The position numbers and the translations under genes are program-made. The notes under the pieces were generated by a model. The model saw nothing but the letters and a program-made list of their open reading frames with translations, did not search any database and was not told the origin of the DNA. Source: RGIG7450 sp045648785 (lineage in GTDB: Bacteria; Bacillota; Clostridia; RUG12999). Taken from it: a DNA stretch of 64,000 bases. Below are positions 25,730 to 34,550 of this stretch, one piece after another. Numbering within the stretch: the first letter of the stretch is position 1; each line of letters starts with the position of its first letter. The DNA is taken from NCBI GenBank assembly GCA_045648785.1, contig JAZROP010000043.1:1-64000 (forward strand). The letters are read 5' to 3'.

Positions 25730-27451
25730 ATGGCGTCTTATATTCCGGATGAGTTAATAGCCGAAATAACAGCAGCAAATGATATTGTTGATGTTGCTTC
25801 GTCATATATGAAACTCAAACGGAGTGGTAACGGTTACAAGGGATTGTGTCCGTTTCATGGTGAAAAAACGCCATCTTTTCATATTTCTCCGGACAAGCAA
25901 CTCTATCATTGTTTCGGGTGCGGAGCCGGTGGAAGTGTGCTTCAATTTATAATGAATATTGAAAATCTGGATTTTGTTGATGCCGTAAAAATGCTTGCCG
26001 CAAGAGCTAATATAGCCATCCCTGAAGGTGATAGCCCTGAAATGAGTGATAAGCTTCACAGACGAAAACAGAACATATATAAAATCAATTCTGCGGCTGC
26101 GAAATTTTTTCATTCAAATTTGATGAAAAGTGATAATAAGGTAATTCAGAATTATCTGATTGAACGAGGGCTTGACAGGACAACGGTTGTCAGATTTGGC
26201 ATTGGATATGCCCCGGATGGAATGGATGAGCTTACAAAATATCTTCAAAATGAGGGATTTACAGAGGCAGATATCCTTGATTCGGGAATTTCCCGAAGGA
26301 GTGAAAAAAATGGAAGACTATATGATTTTTTCAGAAACCGCGTTATTTTCCCTATAATTGATGTCAGGGGAAATGTTGTGGCATTTGGCGGCAGAGTTAC
26401 CGATAAATCACTTCCAAAATACCTTAACTCGTCCGATACTGTTGCGTTCAGTAAAAGTAGAACACTGTTTGCTTTGAATTTTGCAAAAAACCATTGCAGG
26501 GACAGGCTTATTTTGTGTGAAGGATATATGGATGTCATTGCGCTTCATAAATCCGGTTTTGAGAATGCCGTTGCGACGCTTGGAACAGCGCTCACAAAAG
26601 AACATTGTGGTATAATAGCAAGATATACAAAAGAAGTTTTGCTTTGCTATGACAGTGATGAGGCGGGGCAAAAAGCTACAGCTGCAGCCATCGCCCTACT
26701 TAAGGATGCAAATGTCAGGACAAAGGTGCTTGTTATGTCGGGTGCAAAAGACCCGGATGAGTATATCAGACAAAAAGGAAGAGCGGCGTTTGAACAACTG
26801 ATAACGGGCTCGGAAAATGCAGTTTTGTATAAAATTAACAAGTTAAAACAACAATATAATATTGATATTCTTGAGGAAAAACTAGAGCTCATAAATAAGG
26901 CAACTGAAATATTTGCAGATATTGAGAGCCCGGTTGAGGCTGAGCTTACAATTAAAGAATTCTCGGCTGAGATGGGAATAAGCTCTGAGACTGTTTATGC
27001 ACAGATTAAACAACTGAAAATTTCAAAAGGAAAAAAAGAAGCTTCGAAAAGACCACAGGTAAAAAGCATAGAGATTGATAAAGAATGCTTGCTACTTAAT
27101 CTTATGGCATCACATAGATCTGTATATTTAAAAATGAAACAGCTTGTCAGTGAGAATTTTTTTGAAAAAGAGGCATGTAAAGAGTTCTATAAAAATCTTG
27201 TGCGACTCAAGGATAAGGGCGTTGATGCTGATACAGCGGTTGTGATGGCGTCACTGGATGACGAAACAGCAAAAACTCTTACCGGAATTTTAGCCGCAGA
27301 GATGACCTATGACAATCCAGAAAAGGCGGCAGAGGATATTTATGTTGCTATAAAAAACGGTAAAACAAATGTTAATGAAATAAAATCACCAGAAGAGCTC
27401 AGTCGTATAATTGAGCTTATAAAACAGCAGAAAAAACAGGCGGGAGGATAA
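25730..27451 (+). CDS. dnaG: DNA primase
   Basis: 573 residues. The CHC2 zinc finger uses C40, H43, C61 and C64 (CPFHGEKTPSF and YHCFGCG). The core and TOPRIM domain follow, with FGGRVTDKSLPKYLNSSDT, LCEGYMDVIAL (near 263) and CYDSDEAGQKA. A C-terminal DnaB-interaction region spans about 430-570. It makes RNA primers at the replication fork. ATG 25730 follows GGAGG, whereas ATG 25715 overlaps that site. It forms the conserved dnaG-rpoD pair with a seven-base gap. Confidence 0.96.
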   Translation: MASYIPDELIAEITAANDIVDVASSYMKLKRSGNGYKGLCPFHGEKTPSFHISPDKQLYHCFGCGAGGSVLQFIMNIENLDFVDAVKMLAARANIAIPEGDSPEMSDKLHRRKQNIYKINSAAAKFFHSNLMKSDNKVIQNYLIERGLDRTTVVRFGIGYAPDGMDELTKYLQNEGFTEADILDSGISRRSEKNGRLYDFFRNRVIFPIIDVRGNVVAFGGRVTDKSLPKYLNSSDTVAFSKSRTLFALNFAKNHCRDRLILCEGYMDVIALHKSGFENAVATLGTALTKEHCGIIARYTKEVLLCYDSDEAGQKATAAAIALLKDANVRTKVLVMSGAKDPDEYIRQKGRAAFEQLITGSENAVLYKINKLKQQYNIDILEEKLELINKATEIFADIESPVEAELTIKEFSAEMGISSETVYAQIKQLKISKGKKEASKRPQVKSIEIDKECLLLNLMASHRSVYLKMKQLVSENFFEKEACKEFYKNLVRLKDKGVDADTAVVMASLDDETAKTLTGILAAEMTYDNPEKAAEDIYVAIKNGKTNVNEIKSPEELSRIIELIKQQKKQAGG

Positions 27452-27458
27452 CACCACT

Positions 27459-28532
27459 ATGGAGGCTAATGAGAAAATCCAAGCAATTAAAAAGCTTATG
27501 GAACTTGGTAAAAAGAAAGCGGTTCTGTCCTATAAGGATGTCGAGGACGCACTTTGCGAGCTTGAACTTGAACCGGAGCAGATTGAAAATATTTATGAAG
27601 AGCTTGAAAATTTAGGTGTGGAAATTGTTCATGACCTTGATAAAGAGCTTGAAGAAATTCAGCAGAATGGGGAGGAAAAAATTGACCTCACACTGCCGGA
27701 CGGAATTAGTGTTGATGACCCGGTAAGAATGTATCTTAAAGAAATAGGTAAGGTTCCACTTCTGTCGCTTGAGGAAGAAACAGAACTTGCAAAGAAAATG
27801 GTTGATGGTGACGAAGCGGCAAGAAAAAAACTTGCTGAGGCAAACCTACGCCTTGTTGTTTCCATTGCAAAAAGATATGTGGGCAGAGGTATGATGTTCC
27901 TTGACCTTATTCAGGAAGGTAACCTTGGTCTTATCAAGGCGGTTGAAAAGTTTGACTATAATAAAGGGTACAAATTTTCGACATATGCTACATGGTGGAT
28001 TCGTCAGGCGATTACAAGAGCGATTGCTGATCAGGCGAGAACAATCAGAATTCCTGTTCATATGGTTGAAACCATAAATAAGCTTATCAGAGAATCAAGA
28101 AGACTTCTTCAGGAACTTGGCAGAGAACCTACTCCGGATGAGCTTGCAAAAGAGCTTAATATGACTTATGACAAGGTAAGAGAAATTATGAAAATTGCTC
28201 AGGAGCCGGTGTCACTTGAAACACCTATTGGTGAAGAAGAAGATAGCCATCTTGGCGATTTCATTCCTGATGAAGATGCTCCTGCTCCTGCAGAAGCAGC
28301 ATCGTATATGCTTCTCAGGGAACAGCTTACTGATGTTCTAGATACGCTTACCTCAAGAGAAGCTCGTGTTCTCAAACTTCGTTTTGGACTTGAAGATGGC
28401 CGCTCCAGAACACTTGAGGAAGTTGGTAAGGAATTTAACGTTACCCGTGAGCGTATCAGACAGATTGAGGCAAAAGCACTCAGAAAACTTCGTCATCCTT
28501 CAAGAAGCAAAAAACTTAAGGATTATCTATAA
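27459..28532 (+). CDS. rpoD: RNA polymerase primary sigma factor
   Basis: 357 residues of sigma-70 group 1 (SigA). Region 1.1 is at about 5-70, region 1.2 has DPVRMYLKEIGKVPLLS, and region 2 has YATWWIRQAITRAIADQART (about 180-199). Region 3 spans about 215-290. Region 4 ends with RTLEEVGKEFNVTRERIRQI and RKLRHPSRS. It directs transcription from the TTGACA/TATAAT promoters seen throughout the window. It is cotranscribed with dnaG. Confidence 0.97.
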   Translation: MEANEKIQAIKKLMELGKKKAVLSYKDVEDALCELELEPEQIENIYEELENLGVEIVHDLDKELEEIQQNGEEKIDLTLPDGISVDDPVRMYLKEIGKVPLLSLEEETELAKKMVDGDEAARKKLAEANLRLVVSIAKRYVGRGMMFLDLIQEGNLGLIKAVEKFDYNKGYKFSTYATWWIRQAITRAIADQARTIRIPVHMVETINKLIRESRRLLQELGREPTPDELAKELNMTYDKVREIMKIAQEPVSLETPIGEEEDSHLGDFIPDEDAPAPAEAASYMLLREQLTDVLDTLTSREARVLKLRFGLEDGRSRTLEEVGKEFNVTRERIRQIEAKALRKLRHPSRSKKLKDYL

Positions 28533-28572
28533 AAATTCGGCAAACCTTATGTTGCCGTAAATACATAAAACT

Positions 28573-28604
28573 AAAGTGTGCATTGTTTGATGCACACTTT
28601 TTTG
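28573..28604 (+). terminator. Terminator after rpoD
   Basis: AAAGTGTGCAT at 28573-28583 pairs perfectly with ATGCACACTTT at 28590-28600, followed by TTTTG. Confidence 0.9.
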
Positions 28605-28622
28605 TATATTTTCACTTGTTTA

Positions 28623-28694
28623 AAATAAAATTATGTAAATTCTGCCGAAATTGTCCCGAAAGTGTTGATTTTAAAAGGAATTATGTATATAATT
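28623..28694 (+). promoter_or_regulatory. Promoter and putative operators of MATE gene 1
   Basis: TTGATT at 28665-28670 and TATAAT at 28688-28693 are 17 bases apart. The -10 box lies in a perfect palindrome AATTATGTATATAATT at 28679-28694. The 18-mer AAATAAAATTATGTAAAT starts at 28623, 42 bases before the -35 box. All three elements recur with the same spacing before MATE gene 2. Confidence 0.75.
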
Positions 28695-28717
28695 CAATAA
28701 ACGGGGAGGGGATAGAA

Positions 28718-30076
28718 ATGAGAAAAAACAGTATTGATATGACAAGCGGTCCTATATTGTCGAGACTTATTGTCTTTATTATTCCGCTGATTCTGTCAAG
28801 TCTGCTTCAACAACTTTATAATACTGCAGATATGATTGTTGCCGGCAGATTTATCGGAGCCGGCGCTCTTGCGGCTATTGGTGCCACAAGTTCGCTCTAT
28901 AACCTGATAATTAACTTTATAAACGGTCTGGCAGTAGGGGCAAGTACCGTTGTTGCGCAGAATCAGGGTGCAAAGGACAAGGAAGCGGTTCACCGTTCGG
29001 TACATACTTCAATGGCAATTGCCATTATTGGCGGCATATTCATTGCCATTGTCGGAAATATTGTAGTCCGTCCTATGCTTGAACTTATGGACACACCTCC
29101 CGAAGTAATAGACCAGTCGGTTTTATATCTGCGAATTTTCTTTGCTGCCAACCCGGTAACTATGATATATAATTTCGGTGCGGCAATTCTGCGCGCGAAA
29201 GGCGATTCCAAAAGACCTCTCTACATTCTTGGTATTACAGGACTTGTAAATGTTGTATTAAACATTGTGTTTGTTATCGGATTTGGTATGGGGGTAGAAG
29301 GTGTTGCAATCCCGACAGTCATTGCCAATGCACTTTCGGCAGTTATGGTTGCAATCTGCCTTATAAAAGATGAAACTCATTTTAAACTGATTCCAAGCAA
29401 AATAAGAATCTGGAAAGATCAGCTTGGAAGACTTCTTTCCATCGGAGTTCCGGTAGGTATTCAGTCAACACTCTTCTCCATAACCAATATTATGATTCAG
29501 TCTTCGATAAACTCGCTGGGAGCAATGGCGATGGCGGGTGCGGCAGCAAGAGGAAAAATTACCATATTTACTACTGCTATGTTTAACTCCATTACACAGG
29601 CGTGCTCTGTTTTCTGTGGTCAGAACTTTGGCGCAAAAAAATATGGCAGAATGATAAAAGTAATGCTTTGCTGTGGTTTGATAGGTACGGTTATTTATTT
29701 GATAACTTGCCCTGTTTTTCTGATTTTTGGAAGACAGCTTCTGTCGCTTTTTACTACGGAAAAAGAAGCGATAGAACATGGAATGGAAGCCCTCATTGTT
29801 ATGGCGTCAACAATGGTTCTCGAAAGTTATATGGGAATTACGTCCAGCTCTCTCAGGTCGATGGACAAATCGTTGATTTCTATGGTTAATGTGCTGCTCT
29901 GTGTTATTACAATAAGATTCTACTGGGTTTTTGTTTATTTCCCGGCACACAGGAGTATGACGCACCTTTTCATATCATATCCGGTTACATGGCTACTGAC
30001 AATTATAATGCAGGTTGTTTGTTTTATATATTTCTACAGAAAACTAAAAAAAGAAGATACTATGCTTGAACAATAA
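28718..30076 (+). CDS. MATE family efflux transporter 1
   Basis: 452 residues with twelve predicted membrane helices in two MATE repeats. It starts MRKNSIDMTSGPILSRLIVF and has QQLYNTADMIVAGRFIGAGA (about 35-54), FGAAILRAKGDSKRPL and SLRSMDKSLISM in the second half. MATE proteins export cationic drugs or metabolites with sodium or proton exchange. ATG 28718 follows GGGGAGGGG; upstream in-frame ATGs lie before the promoter and are rejected. It is clearly a paralogue of the next gene. Confidence 0.9.
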   Translation: MRKNSIDMTSGPILSRLIVFIIPLILSSLLQQLYNTADMIVAGRFIGAGALAAIGATSSLYNLIINFINGLAVGASTVVAQNQGAKDKEAVHRSVHTSMAIAIIGGIFIAIVGNIVVRPMLELMDTPPEVIDQSVLYLRIFFAANPVTMIYNFGAAILRAKGDSKRPLYILGITGLVNVVLNIVFVIGFGMGVEGVAIPTVIANALSAVMVAICLIKDETHFKLIPSKIRIWKDQLGRLLSIGVPVGIQSTLFSITNIMIQSSINSLGAMAMAGAAARGKITIFTTAMFNSITQACSVFCGQNFGAKKYGRMIKVMLCCGLIGTVIYLITCPVFLIFGRQLLSLFTTEKEAIEHGMEALIVMASTMVLESYMGITSSSLRSMDKSLISMVNVLLCVITIRFYWVFVYFPAHRSMTHLFISYPVTWLLTIIMQVVCFIYFYRKLKKEDTMLEQ

Positions 30077-30082
30077 CGAATT

Positions 30083-30124
30083 GTGCGCTTTGAATATTAC
30101 AAGGCGCACTTTGTACATTTTTTT
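30083..30124 (+). terminator. Terminator between the two MATE genes
   Basis: GTGCGC at 30083-30088 pairs with GCGCAC at 30104-30109, with further TT/AA pairs inside. A T-rich run follows. Confidence 0.65.
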
Positions 30125-30133
30125 AATTTGATT

Positions 30134-30205
30134 AAATAAAATTATGTAAATGTTGCTGAAAACATACGAAAGCTATTGATTTTTAATTCAATTATGTATA
30201 TAATT
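30134..30205 (+). promoter_or_regulatory. Promoter and putative operators of MATE gene 2
   Basis: TTGATT at 30176-30181 and TATAAT at 30199-30204 are 17 bases apart. The palindrome AATTATGTATATAATT lies at 30190-30205, and the 18-mer AAATAAAATTATGTAAAT starts at 30134, again 42 bases before the -35 box. The region between has diverged, so these elements appear selected. Confidence 0.75.
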
Positions 30206-30227
30206 CAAGGATAGGGAGGCGAATAAC

Positions 30228-31589
30228 ATGGCAAGAAAAACTGTTGATATGACAAACGGTCCGTTACTTTCTAAAATAATAATGTTTATAATCCCGTTGT
30301 TAATAACAAACATTATGCAAAGACTTTATACAATGGCGGATATGTTGGTTGTGGGGAGATTTGCAGGAAGCTCAGCTCTTGCGGCTGTAGGTGCAACAGC
30401 AGCCTTTACAAATCTTATTATTAATATACTTACCAATATTGCTGTAGGTGTAAGCACCGTCACAGCTCAAGCTCAAGGTGCGCGTGACAAAGAGTGTGTC
30501 AACAGAACAGTTCACACGGCAATGGCAATTTCAATCTTTTGCAGCATTGTTATTGCGCTAATCGGTATTGTTTGTTGTAAACCAATCCTTGCTGTGATGG
30601 GTACACCCGAGACAATTATTGATAAATCTGCGCTTTATATGCGAATTATTCTTGCAGGATATCCTATAAATTCAATATATAATTTTGGTGCGGCAATTTT
30701 GCGTGCAAAAGGTGACACGAAAAGCCCTCTTATTTATTTAACAATAGCAGGAATTACAAATGTGGCTTTAAATCTTGTTTTTGTTATTGGCTTTAATATG
30801 GATGTTGATGGTGTTGCACTTGCAACAATTATTTCGCAATTTGTTTCTGCATTTCTTGTATCAAGGGCTTTACTTGATGATGATTATCCCTACAGAGTTA
30901 GTATAAAACAAATCAAAATTCATACAGATGAGCTTAAGAGAATTTTATTAATTGGTGTTCCGATAGCAGCACAATCTATGATGTTTTCAATGTCAAACAT
31001 GATACTTCAATCTGCGGTTAACTCGTTTGGTGAAGCTGCTGTTGCAGGCGCAGCCGCAGCTAGTAATGTGGATAGCATACTATATGTTATTGTTGTTGCA
31101 CCATCGCATGCTGCAACAATTTTTACAGGACAGAATATAGGTGCTAAAAAGTATGACCGTGTTCTAAAGGTAATGTTCTATTGTCTTGGTGTGGTTATGG
31201 CACTGGGAATACCATCTTGCGCATTTTTCTATCTGTTTGGTGAAACCTTGATTGGATTATTTGCAACAGAAAAAGAAGTTATAACTGCCGGAATGCAAAT
31301 TCTAAAAATTCTCGCTTCGGTTTATTTTATATGCGGTCTTATGGATACGGTTTCCTGCTGTCTTAAAGGAATGAATAAATCAATCCATTCAATGATCAGT
31401 GCCGTTTCAGGACTTATAGGTGTGCGTATTCTTTGGATATTTACATATTTTCAAACACACCGAAGCCTTGCGGTGCTTTATACATCATATCCACTTTCGT
31501 GGGGGTTTGTAATTGTTGTTGACATAATTATATTTGCGGTTTGTTTTAAAAGATTGAAAAAAGAGGATTCTTTACTGATTATTGAATAG
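30228..31589 (+). CDS. MATE family efflux transporter 2
   Basis: 453 residues, same fold and length as MATE 1. It starts MARKTVDMTNGPLLSKIIMF and has QRLYTMADMLVVGRFAGSSA and FGAAILRAKGDTKSPLIYL. The two genes share about half of their residues by eye along their whole length, which points to an old tandem duplication including the promoter. The substrate is unknown. GGGAGG precedes ATG 30228. A strong terminator follows. Confidence 0.9.
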   Translation: MARKTVDMTNGPLLSKIIMFIIPLLITNIMQRLYTMADMLVVGRFAGSSALAAVGATAAFTNLIINILTNIAVGVSTVTAQAQGARDKECVNRTVHTAMAISIFCSIVIALIGIVCCKPILAVMGTPETIIDKSALYMRIILAGYPINSIYNFGAAILRAKGDTKSPLIYLTIAGITNVALNLVFVIGFNMDVDGVALATIISQFVSAFLVSRALLDDDYPYRVSIKQIKIHTDELKRILLIGVPIAAQSMMFSMSNMILQSAVNSFGEAAVAGAAAASNVDSILYVIVVAPSHAATIFTGQNIGAKKYDRVLKVMFYCLGVVMALGIPSCAFFYLFGETLIGLFATEKEVITAGMQILKILASVYFICGLMDTVSCCLKGMNKSIHSMISAVSGLIGVRILWIFTYFQTHRSLAVLYTSYPLSWGFVIVVDIIIFAVCFKRLKKEDSLLIIE

Positions 31590-31600
31590 TAAAATATTAA

Positions 31601-31640
31601 AAAGGGTTATAAAAACAACTAGTTTTTATAACCCTTTTTG
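31601..31640. terminator. Bidirectional terminator after MATE gene 2
   Basis: AAAGGGTTATAAAAAC at 31601-31616 pairs perfectly with GTTTTTATAACCCTTT at 31622-31637. It separates converging MATE 2 (+) and the MBL gene (-). Confidence 0.92.
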
Positions 31641-31645
31641 TTTGC

Positions 31646-32488
31646 TTAAAATTCAACGATCATTCCGTCGTAGGAAACCGTCAATCCTTTTTCTTCTGCT
31701 ATTGGAACAAGTTCGTCATATCCTACAAGAGCATTGTGTGAGAAATGGTTGATAATACAAATTGTATTATCATCTATTTTACCCATTTCTTTAAGTCTGT
31801 CACGAACTATAACATTTTCTTTAATGCCCATGTGTCCAGGATATTTAGACTCTTTTAATCCATTTGTACAGTCAAGAGATACAAGGTCAAACTTTACATT
31901 TAATTTTTCGAGGTATTCCCATGTGTCATCAGGGAAAAGTCCCGTGTCGTGAGCATACATCATAGCTTTTCCGTCTTTTTCAATCACATAGAATATTGCT
32001 TCTTCTGCACCGTGAATTGAATTAAGAGGTGTGATTTTATAACCATCAGTTTCAAACGGAACAAACGGCTTAACAACTGTGAAATCCAGCTCACCTTTTT
32101 TATACATTGCTTCGGCACGATCTGCTGTACCGTTCCAAACCCTGTCTTTTATAATTTGGGTACCATACATATGAAAAGGATCGTTGTTTGTAACCCTTTT
32201 TGTGTAAATGGGGGTTAATCGGTAACCAATATTTTGTGTAAAAAGATGGTCGCCATGGCTGTGTGTAATAAGACAAGTGTATATTTTATGAAGAGGCAGA
32301 CCGTCTCGAAGTATGTGCAGATATGTATCAGGTCCGATGTCAATAAGAATTTTATCATCAACCAGTGCTTGCGGACGGGTCCTAATATTTCTGCCACCTT
32401 TCTGGCGAGCTTTTTCACAAATTTCACATTCGCAGAAAAGTGCAGGAACACCCTCTGCCGCTGCGGTTCCAAAATACTGTAGTTTCAT
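31646..32488 (-). CDS. MBL-fold metallohydrolase (PhnP-like)
   Basis: 280 residues. It starts MKLQYFGTAAAEGVPALFCE and has two Cys pairs nearby (CECEICEKA), a feature of the PhnP group. The metal-binding motif ITHSHGDHLFTQ is near 75-86, with MYAHDTGLFPD and a final INHFSHN. PhnP-type enzymes are cyclic or nucleotide phosphodiesterases. The function here is open. It lies 12 bases after the AraC-type regulator in what looks like a four-gene operon with the CHR genes. GGAGG precedes ATG 32488. Confidence 0.8.
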   Translation of the reverse strand: MKLQYFGTAAAEGVPALFCECEICEKARQKGGRNIRTRPQALVDDKILIDIGPDTYLHILRDGLPLHKIYTCLITHSHGDHLFTQNIGYRLTPIYTKRVTNNDPFHMYGTQIIKDRVWNGTADRAEAMYKKGELDFTVVKPFVPFETDGYKITPLNSIHGAEEAIFYVIEKDGKAMMYAHDTGLFPDDTWEYLEKLNVKFDLVSLDCTNGLKESKYPGHMGIKENVIVRDRLKEMGKIDDNTICIINHFSHNALVGYDELVPIAEEKGLTVSYDGMIVEF

Positions 32489-32500
32489 TTTATTTCCTCC

Positions 32501-33355
32501 TTAAATTAATTGATTTCTAAATTTGAGGGGAGTAACCCCATTTATTTTTTTGAATTTTGATATAAAATGGCTTGATGAAGAAAAGCCTATTTCAAGAGCG
32601 ATATCAGTTATGCTTTTGTCGGATGTAATAAGAAGCTTTTCAGCCTCCTTAACTTTAAGTGAAAGCAGATAATCACTAAATGATTTTCCTATCGAATCCT
32701 TAAAAAGATAAGAAAAGTGATTGTAGCTTAAACCGCAAAACTTGGCTACCTCATGACCATTCGTAGTAGAAAAATTTTCTCCTATATAATTTATTGCTGT
32801 TTTTATACTTTCAGGAATGGACTTTTCCTTAATGCTGAGAGTTGAACTCCACTGACGGAATACCCAGGAAAAAATACGCAGAATATTCGAACGGATGATA
32901 AGTTCATATGCTGAATTTTTAGTTTCCCACTCGCTTAATATTTCAAAAATAAGCTCAGGGATTCCGGTCCCCAAAAGTTCATCTTTATTGAAGATTTTCT
33001 TATTAGACCCATCAATCAAAAAGGGCAGAAGATATTTAAATTCAAAAAGTGCCTGCTGGTCGGAATAAAGAATTTGTGGCCAGAATTTCACACAGATATA
33101 ATTGCAATATCCGGAAAATTTAACATCATGGGGTGAGTTTGAGTTAATAATTATTAAATCACCTTCATTAAATGTAAAGCAATTACCGCTTATCCACGCA
33201 AGAGCATCACTTTTTATTGAGTAAAGAAATTCAATATATTTGTGGTAGTGATAATCCGGCAACATAGTTTCGCTGGGTGTGTCTATTTTCATATTCAAGC
33301 AATGAATCCAGCTTTCTATGCCATTAATTATAAACGGTTTTTCCTGATAAGACAT
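32501..33355 (-). CDS. AraC family transcriptional regulator
   Basis: 284 residues. An N-terminal cupin-like sensor domain (about 20-150) has a PDYHYHKYIEFLYSIKSDAL start, a pattern typical of sugar- or metabolite-sensing members. Two C-terminal helix-turn-helix motifs (about 185-284) contain KFCGLSYNHFSYLFKDSIGK, ITDIALEIGFSSSSHFISKF and KINGVTPLKFRN. It probably controls nearby genes or itself. AGGTG lies six bases before ATG 33355. It sits between the CHR pair and the MBL gene, all on the - strand. Confidence 0.9.
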   Translation of the reverse strand: MSYQEKPFIINGIESWIHCLNMKIDTPSETMLPDYHYHKYIEFLYSIKSDALAWISGNCFTFNEGDLIIINSNSPHDVKFSGYCNYICVKFWPQILYSDQQALFEFKYLLPFLIDGSNKKIFNKDELLGTGIPELIFEILSEWETKNSAYELIIRSNILRIFSWVFRQWSSTLSIKEKSIPESIKTAINYIGENFSTTNGHEVAKFCGLSYNHFSYLFKDSIGKSFSDYLLSLKVKEAEKLLITSDKSITDIALEIGFSSSSHFISKFKKINGVTPLKFRNQLI

Positions 33356-33363
33356 TTAATCAC

Positions 33364-33921
33364 CTAAAAAGAAAAAATTACACCTGTAATTCCGCCTGCA
33401 AGTATGAAAACAACAGGGTGGAGTTTGATTTTATTTGTAAGAATAAGCGTTACAATAAATAAAATAGCTGCTTTGACGCTAAAATCTGAAAGGTTTAGAT
33501 TTTTCCATGATGAATCACCAAACAGAGCAAGAAGAAGTATGCCTATACCGGCTGCGGCAATCAGACCCGTTACGGCAGGACGAATTCCCGAAAAAGCAAA
33601 TTTTACATACTTATTGTCTTTAAATTTTTGAAAAATCTTTGCAACAATAATTATTATAACTATTGAAGGAAAAATAAGCCCAAGTGTTGCAACTATGCCA
33701 CCCAAAACTCCTGCGGCGTTTATGCCGGCATATGTTGCCATATTAACACCGATAGGTCCGGGAGTTGATTCTGCAATAGCTATCATATCACCAAGGATTT
33801 CTTTTGTAAACCAGGTGTATTTATCTGTAAGCGCGTATAAAAACGGAATTGTTGCAAGCCCGCCGCCTACTGCAAAAAGACCTATTTTGAAAAATTCAAA
33901 AAAAAGCTGAATAAATATCAT
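33364..33921 (-). CDS. CHR-domain transporter half 2 (chromate transporter family)
   Basis: 185 residues, one CHR domain with about five or six helices. The signatures FKIGLFAVGGGLATIPFLYA (about 11-30) and AESTPGPIGVNMATYAGI (about 49-66) are typical. Short CHR proteins occur as adjacent pairs that together form one unit. Characterised long members export chromate; in gut or anaerobic Clostridia the natural anion is unknown. Its ATG overlaps the stop of the first half (ATGA). Confidence 0.88.
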   Translation of the reverse strand: MIFIQLFFEFFKIGLFAVGGGLATIPFLYALTDKYTWFTKEILGDMIAIAESTPGPIGVNMATYAGINAAGVLGGIVATLGLIFPSIVIIIIVAKIFQKFKDNKYVKFAFSGIRPAVTGLIAAAGIGILLLALFGDSSWKNLNLSDFSVKAAILFIVTLILTNKIKLHPVVFILAGGITGVIFSF

Positions 33922-34457
33922 TTTTCCACGCCCCCTTTAACAATAAACACACCCGCCAGCGCTGATAGAACAACAAATAAAACAGGGGAGAGTGAGAGGA
34001 AAAAGGAAAGGACAAGCGTTAAAGCTGCAATGACAAATGTGAGCATATTTTTAACCGATTTTTTTGCCATAGTGTAAACGGCATCACAAATAATTGCCGC
34101 AACAACAACACGAACACCGTTTAAAAAGTGTCCTACAACTTCAAATTGTAGCATGTTTGATATGAAATAAGCGATGATTGAAATTATGATTATGGGGAAA
34201 AACACCATTCCAAGTGTGGAAAAGATTCCTCCAATAACGCCTTTTCTTTTATAGCCTACAAAGGTTGCAACATTAATGGCGATAAGTCCGGGGGTACACT
34301 GACCTATTGCATAGTAGTCAAGAAGTTCGTTCTCGTCTGTCCAACCATTTTTTTCTACAAGCTCTCGCTCAAGCATAGGGAGCATTGCAATACCGCCGCC
34401 AAAAGTTATACCGCCTATTTTTGCAAATGTAGTAAATAGCTTAAAAAGCTCTTTCAA
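33918..34457 (-). CDS. CHR-domain transporter half 1 (chromate transporter family)
   Basis: 179 residues, one CHR domain with FAKIGGITFGGGIAMLPMLE (about 11-30) and YYAIGQCTPGLIAINVATFV (about 48-67). It begins with TTG at 34457, supported by AAAGGA nine bases upstream and by the lack of a nearer ATG. It is coupled to half 2, and the two probably assemble as a heterodimer with opposite topologies. Confidence 0.88.
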   Translation of the reverse strand: MKELFKLFTTFAKIGGITFGGGIAMLPMLERELVEKNGWTDENELLDYYAIGQCTPGLIAINVATFVGYKRKGVIGGIFSTLGMVFFPIIIISIIAYFISNMLQFEVVGHFLNGVRVVVAAIICDAVYTMAKKSVKNMLTFVIAALTLVLSFFLSLSPVLFVVLSALAGVFIVKGGVEK

Positions 34458-34481
34458 TTAAATCAATCCTTTCTTTAAATT

Positions 34482-34510
34482 AGTATATCAAAATTACAAG
34501 TATAAATCAA
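34482..34510 (-). promoter_or_regulatory. Sigma-A promoter of the CHR-AraC-MBL operon
   Basis: On the - strand TTGATT (34510-34505) and TATACT (34487-34482) are 17 bases apart, with TGA before the -10 box. Next to it, ATTATTT-GGTA-AAATAAT at 34513-34530 is a palindrome between this promoter and rubrerythrin. Confidence 0.8.
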
Positions 34511-34550
34511 GAATTATTTGGTAAAATAATTTAAAAAAGGAGTGATTAAC

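Noticed and set aside
28583..28717. Upstream ATG 28583 as start of MATE gene 1
   Set aside because: The extra 45 codons span the terminator of rpoD and the MATE promoter.
34513..34530. PerR box before rubrerythrin
   Set aside because: The palindrome ATTATTT-GGTA-AAATAAT does not match TTATAATNATTATAA well enough to name PerR.
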